Below are positions 51,066-54,136 of a stretch of DNA of 54,136 nucleotides, piece after piece. The position numbers were made by a program, and so were the translations under genes. Within the stretch, counting starts at the first letter, position 1; the number at the start of each line of letters is the position of its first letter. The notes under the pieces were generated by a model. The model was given only the letters and a program-made list of their open reading frames with translations, had not been told where the DNA came from and made no database searches. Origin of the DNA: Sphingomonas bacterium (GTDB lineage Bacteria; Pseudomonadota; Alphaproteobacteria; Sphingomonadales; Sphingomonadaceae); the NCBI RefSeq assembly GCF_903643035.1, contig NZ_CAHJWW010000001.1, positions 1 to 54,136 on the forward strand, written 5' to 3'.

Positions 51066-54014
51066 ATGCCGGCGCGTGTCCCGATGACCGAGCGCCAGCG
51101 TGGTGCGCTGCTGGCACTGCCGGCGAACGAAGATGAGGTCGTGCGCTACCATTCCCTCGGATCCGACGATCTCGCCGCGATTGCCGAAGCGCGGACCCCG
51201 GAGACTCGGCTCGGCTATGCGCTGCAGCTCTGCTGTCTGCGTTATCCCGGGCGGCACCTTCGCTACGGCGAGACACTGCCAGCGATCATGCTCGACCACA
51301 TCACCGAGCAGATCGGCGTTGATGCCGATATCCTCGCCGCGTTCGCCCGGCGTGGACCGACGCGGTACGAGCAGCTCGCGCTGATCAAGCGGCGGCACGG
51401 CTTTCGCGAGCTGACACATCCGCTTCGGAAAGAGATCGCCAGCGGTCTGGTCGACGCCGCCATCGGCTTGGTCGACGGTCGCATCCTGATCGAACGCCTG
51501 ATCGAAAGGCTGCGGGCTGAGCGCATCGTCATTCCCGGCGTCACGGTCGTCGAGCGCATGGCCGCCGAGGCGATGCACGCGGCCGACCGGCAAGTGATCG
51601 CCGACGTCGATCGACTGCTCTCTCCCCACCACCGGGAGCGCTTCGACGCGCTGCTGTCGGACAAGGAGCATTCGCGCAAAAGCCGCCTGTCGTGGCTCCG
51701 CGAGCCGGCGACGCGGGTCGGCAGCCGCTCGCTGGCCGACATCCTCGACAAGCTTGAACTGATGCGCGCGACCGGTGCCGTCGCGCTGACGGTGCCGGCG
51801 GCCTATCATCCCCGGCTTGCCCAGATGGCGCGGGAAGGTGTCCGCTACACCGCCCAGGCATTCCAGCAGATGGCCGCATCCCGGCGCTACGCGACCCTGA
51901 TCGCCACCGTGCGGGAACTCGAAGCGACATTGACCGATGCCGCCATTGCCATGTTCTGGTCACTCGTCGCGCGCGCCAATCTGCGGGCGCGCAAGCGGCT
52001 CGAGGCGACGATCGCCGCGTCGGCCGACGGCGGCCGCGAACGCCTGCTGCGGATCGCCGATGTGCTCGAGACGCTCGCCAAGGCCGCCCGCAGCGGCGGC
52101 GACGTCGTTGCCGCCGTGACATCGGTCGCTGCGCTGGCGACCATCGAAGCGGACGCCGCCCTCATCCGGCGGACGACCAAAGCCGGGCGGGTCGACGTCA
52201 TCGGCGAGCTCGCGCCGGAGTACCGCGTGTTCAAGCTGATCGGCAGTCGCTTTCTCGCCAGCTTCACCTTCGAGGGCCGGGCCTCGACCGCACCGCTCCG
52301 CGCCGCGCTTGACGTGCTGGTCGCGCTCGGCGGCGATCGGCGTAAGACATTGCCGACGACGCTCCCGCTCGGCCATATCCAGCGGCGCTGGCATCGGCAC
52401 GTCGTCAGCCGCGAAGGGGTCGACCGGACCTACTGGGAGCTGGCTACGTATTTTGCGCTCGCCGACGCGTTGGCTGCCGGTGACATCTGGGTGCCGACGT
52501 CGCGCCTGCACCGCTCGCTCGATGCGCTGATCACCGCGCCGGCATCTGCGCTGCCGGCGCGTGTCCCAGTTGCGCCGAGCCCTTCTGCGGACGAGTGGCT
52601 CGCCACCGCGTCGGCCAAGCTCGACGCCGGGCTGCTCGACCTCGCGCGAGGACTGTCGCGGAAGGGGAGCGAGCTGTTCGCCGGCGACAAGCTGCGCTTC
52701 CCCAAGGAGATCCGTGAAGTTGACGATGATCGCGCCAAGCAGCTCGCCCTTCGCTCCTATGGCCTCATGCCGACGATGCGGATCACCGATGTGCTATCGA
52801 GTGTCAGCCGTTGGACGGGGTTCATCGACAACTTCGGGCACGTCTCGACCGGGCTTCCGCCAACAGAGGAACGGACTTTCCTCGCCGCGCTGATCGCCGA
52901 GGCGACCAACCTGGGGCTGTCGCGCATGGCAGAGGTATGCGACGCGGGCTCGCGACGCGCGCTCCTCAGAATGCAGACGTGGCATATGCGCGAGGAGACG
53001 TTCCGCGCGGCGCTCGGCTGTCTGACCGACGCGATCCACGCCGAGCCGCTCGCCGAATGGTTCGGTGCGGCTGTCCGCGCTTCGGGTGACGGTCAGGCGT
53101 TCAACCTTGGCGGACCTGGTGAAGCCGGCGGCCAGGTCAACGCGCACTATGGCCGCGACCCAATCGTCAAAATCTACACGACGATCACCGATCGCTATGC
53201 GCCGCTGCATCAGACGGTGATTGCCGGCACTGCCGGCGAGGCGGTCCACACCCTCGATGGCCTGCTCGGCCACGACAGCAGCGTCGATATCCGCGCGCTC
53301 TCCGTCGACGGCGGCGGTGTCTCCGATATCATCTTCGCGGTCATGCACCTGCTCGGCATCGCGTTCGAGCCGCGCATCCCGCGCCTGTCGGATCGCCGCC
53401 TCTACGCATTCGAGCCCCGCGCCCGCTACGGGCGGCTCGCCCCGCTGTTCGGTCAGCGGCTCGATACCGGCGTGATCCGCACACATTGGGATGAGATCGG
53501 TCCGATCGTCACGGCAATGCGAAGCCGGACCGTCACGCCTTCGGTGATCCTCAAGAAGCTGTCTGCTTACCGGCAGCAGAACGGAGTCGCTGCCGCCCTC
53601 CGCGAGATCGGCCGTGTCGAGCGGACCTTGTTCACCCTGCGATGGTTCAACGACCCCGCGCTGCGCCGTCTCGTAACCGGCGAACTCAACAAGGGAGAGG
53701 CGCGTAACAGCCTCGCGCGGGCCGTCGCGTTCCACCGGCTCGGCCGCTTCCGCGATCGCGGGCACGAGAACCAGCAAACCCGCGCCGCCGCGCTCAACCT
53801 GGTCACCGCCGCCATCATCCTGTTCAACTGCCGCTACCTCGGCCGAGCGCTTGGCGAAATGCGGAGCCGCGGAGTCTTAATCGACGAGTCCTTGATCCCG
53901 CAGCTCTCACCGCTTGGCTGGGATCACATCAATCTGACCGGCGATTATGTCTGGTCAGACGCGATGGCCCTCGACAGCGATGGCTTCATGCCTCTCCGGC
54001 AAGCCGTGAATTAA
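51066..54014 (+). CDS. tnpA: Tn3-family transposase
   Basis: A 982-residue transposase. The N-terminal domain (PMTERQRGALLALPANEDEV, RLGYALQLCCLRYPGRHL) is the DUF4158 DNA-binding part, and the C-terminal two thirds is the DDE_Tnp_Tn3 domain. Signature segments include WTGFIDNFGHVSTGLPPTEERTFLAALIAEATNLGLSRMAE, RALSVDGGGVSDIIFAVMHLLG and the terminal INLTGDYVWSDAM, with the catalytic-region aspartates in place. The length is normal and no lesion was seen, so it may be active. GGAGG lies about six bases before the ATG at 51066; a TTG at 51060 is unlikely. The stop is 12 bases from the right terminal repeat. Confidence 0.95.
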   Translation: MPARVPMTERQRGALLALPANEDEVVRYHSLGSDDLAAIAEARTPETRLGYALQLCCLRYPGRHLRYGETLPAIMLDHITEQIGVDADILAAFARRGPTRYEQLALIKRRHGFRELTHPLRKEIASGLVDAAIGLVDGRILIERLIERLRAERIVIPGVTVVERMAAEAMHAADRQVIADVDRLLSPHHRERFDALLSDKEHSRKSRLSWLREPATRVGSRSLADILDKLELMRATGAVALTVPAAYHPRLAQMAREGVRYTAQAFQQMAASRRYATLIATVRELEATLTDAAIAMFWSLVARANLRARKRLEATIAASADGGRERLLRIADVLETLAKAARSGGDVVAAVTSVAALATIEADAALIRRTTKAGRVDVIGELAPEYRVFKLIGSRFLASFTFEGRASTAPLRAALDVLVALGGDRRKTLPTTLPLGHIQRRWHRHVVSREGVDRTYWELATYFALADALAAGDIWVPTSRLHRSLDALITAPASALPARVPVAPSPSADEWLATASAKLDAGLLDLARGLSRKGSELFAGDKLRFPKEIREVDDDRAKQLALRSYGLMPTMRITDVLSSVSRWTGFIDNFGHVSTGLPPTEERTFLAALIAEATNLGLSRMAEVCDAGSRRALLRMQTWHMREETFRAALGCLTDAIHAEPLAEWFGAAVRASGDGQAFNLGGPGEAGGQVNAHYGRDPIVKIYTTITDRYAPLHQTVIAGTAGEAVHTLDGLLGHDSSVDIRALSVDGGGVSDIIFAVMHLLGIAFEPRIPRLSDRRLYAFEPRARYGRLAPLFGQRLDTGVIRTHWDEIGPIVTAMRSRTVTPSVILKKLSAYRQQNGVAAALREIGRVERTLFTLRWFNDPALRRLVTGELNKGEARNSLARAVAFHRLGRFRDRGHENQQTRAAALNLVTAAIILFNCRYLGRALGEMRSRGVLIDESLIPQLSPLGWDHINLTGDYVWSDAMALDSDGFMPLRQAVN

Positions 54015-54025
54015 CCAAATCGGCT

Positions 54026-54054
54026 TACCGTATATCTGTGTCCCAATAATGCAC
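54026..54054 (-). repeat. Right terminal inverted repeat of the Tn3-like element
   Basis: The complement starts GTGCATTATTGGGACACAGA and ends TATACGGTA, differing from the left end at two adjacent positions. The last 82 bases of the window, beyond this repeat, carry no recognisable gene and do not continue the truncated RecD2 frame. Confidence 0.85.
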
Positions 54055-54136
54055 AGGGGCGTCGAAGGCTGCATCCAAGTGAATAGTCGAGCTGTTGCCG
54101 TAAATTGCTACCCGCTTAGTGAGCTGAATATGCGAT

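Larger units (their letters stand above)
48479..54054. mobile_element. Tn3-like transposon carrying an ABC transporter
   Basis: The element is 5.58 kb. Its ends are inverted repeats of 29 bases with two mismatches: both begin GTGCATTATTGGGACACAGA when read inward (48479-48507, and the complement of 54026-54054), and both end ACGGTA. Inside are divergent tnpR (50343-50936) and tnpA (51066-54014) with a short shared region, plus ABC ATPase and permease genes behind tnpR. The left end cuts a RecD2 gene. No five-base target duplication is visible (CCTCG on the left, AGGGG on the right), so the right flank may have been changed after insertion. Confidence 0.85.

Noticed and set aside
54127-54136. 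The last ten bases, AATATGCGAT, also occur near 23920 next to the RecD2 remnant.
   Set aside because: Ten bases are too short to be meaningful in 54 kb and the window ends there, so no extension can be tested.

Overview
The window is GC-rich DNA with dense gene packing, TonB-dependent receptors, PEPxxWA-type sorting tails, a glycine-rich autotransporter, a coniferyl-aldehyde-dehydrogenase type ALDH and IS3/IS110/IS256/Tn3-type elements. This combination suggests an alphaproteobacterium of the Sphingomonadales. That is an inference from gene content; no rRNA or tRNA gene was seen.

Layout. 1-7.6 kb holds the end of a Gfo/Idh/MocA oxidoreductase, an exported CocE/NonD hydrolase, a dead alpha/beta hydrolase, a LuxR-type regulator, a laminin-B-like PEP-CTERM protein, a dead glutathione S-transferase and an exported amidohydrolase. 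7.9-9.2 kb is an IS3-family element whose orfB carries a one-base deletion. 9.3-10.5 kb encodes a DUF4239 membrane protein and a small partner. 10.5-18.6 kb is a minus-strand operon: a 2029-residue autotransporter, a small exported helical protein, a PEP-CTERM GDSL esterase and an LprI/MliC-like protein with a premature stop. An antitoxin-like protein and a two-part AraC regulator follow. 20.7-25.1 kb is a graveyard: IS256 and IS110 remnants, pieces of an aminotransferase, a GIY-YIG protein and a RecD2 helicase, and one intact serine recombinase.

25.2-31.7 kb is a tightly overlapped five-gene operon: TetR, VC0807-like membrane protein, DSD1-type PLP enzyme, an unknown membrane protein and a tricorn-like protease. 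A near-perfect palindrome abuts the tetR start codon. 32.2-45.5 kb reads as a metal-handling island. It has a nickel-type locus (DUF4198, a zinc peptidase, a NikR-like regulator with altered ligands, a divergent TonB receptor) and a copper-type locus (DUF2946, TonB receptor, DUF1775/YcnI). It also has a di-haem peroxidase plus an unknown exported protein divergent from a third TonB receptor, and a molybdate-type pair (Mop/TOBE and a ModE-like HTH).

45.7-48.5 kb has an aldehyde dehydrogenase and the C-terminal two thirds of a RecD2 helicase, cut by a 5.6-kb Tn3-like transposon (48479-54054). In that transposon the resolvase gene overlaps by 4 bp an ABC permease gene, which in turn overlaps its ATPase gene. 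The coupled export operon as transposon cargo, the altered NikR and the tetR-DSD1-tricorn operon are the parts most worth following up.
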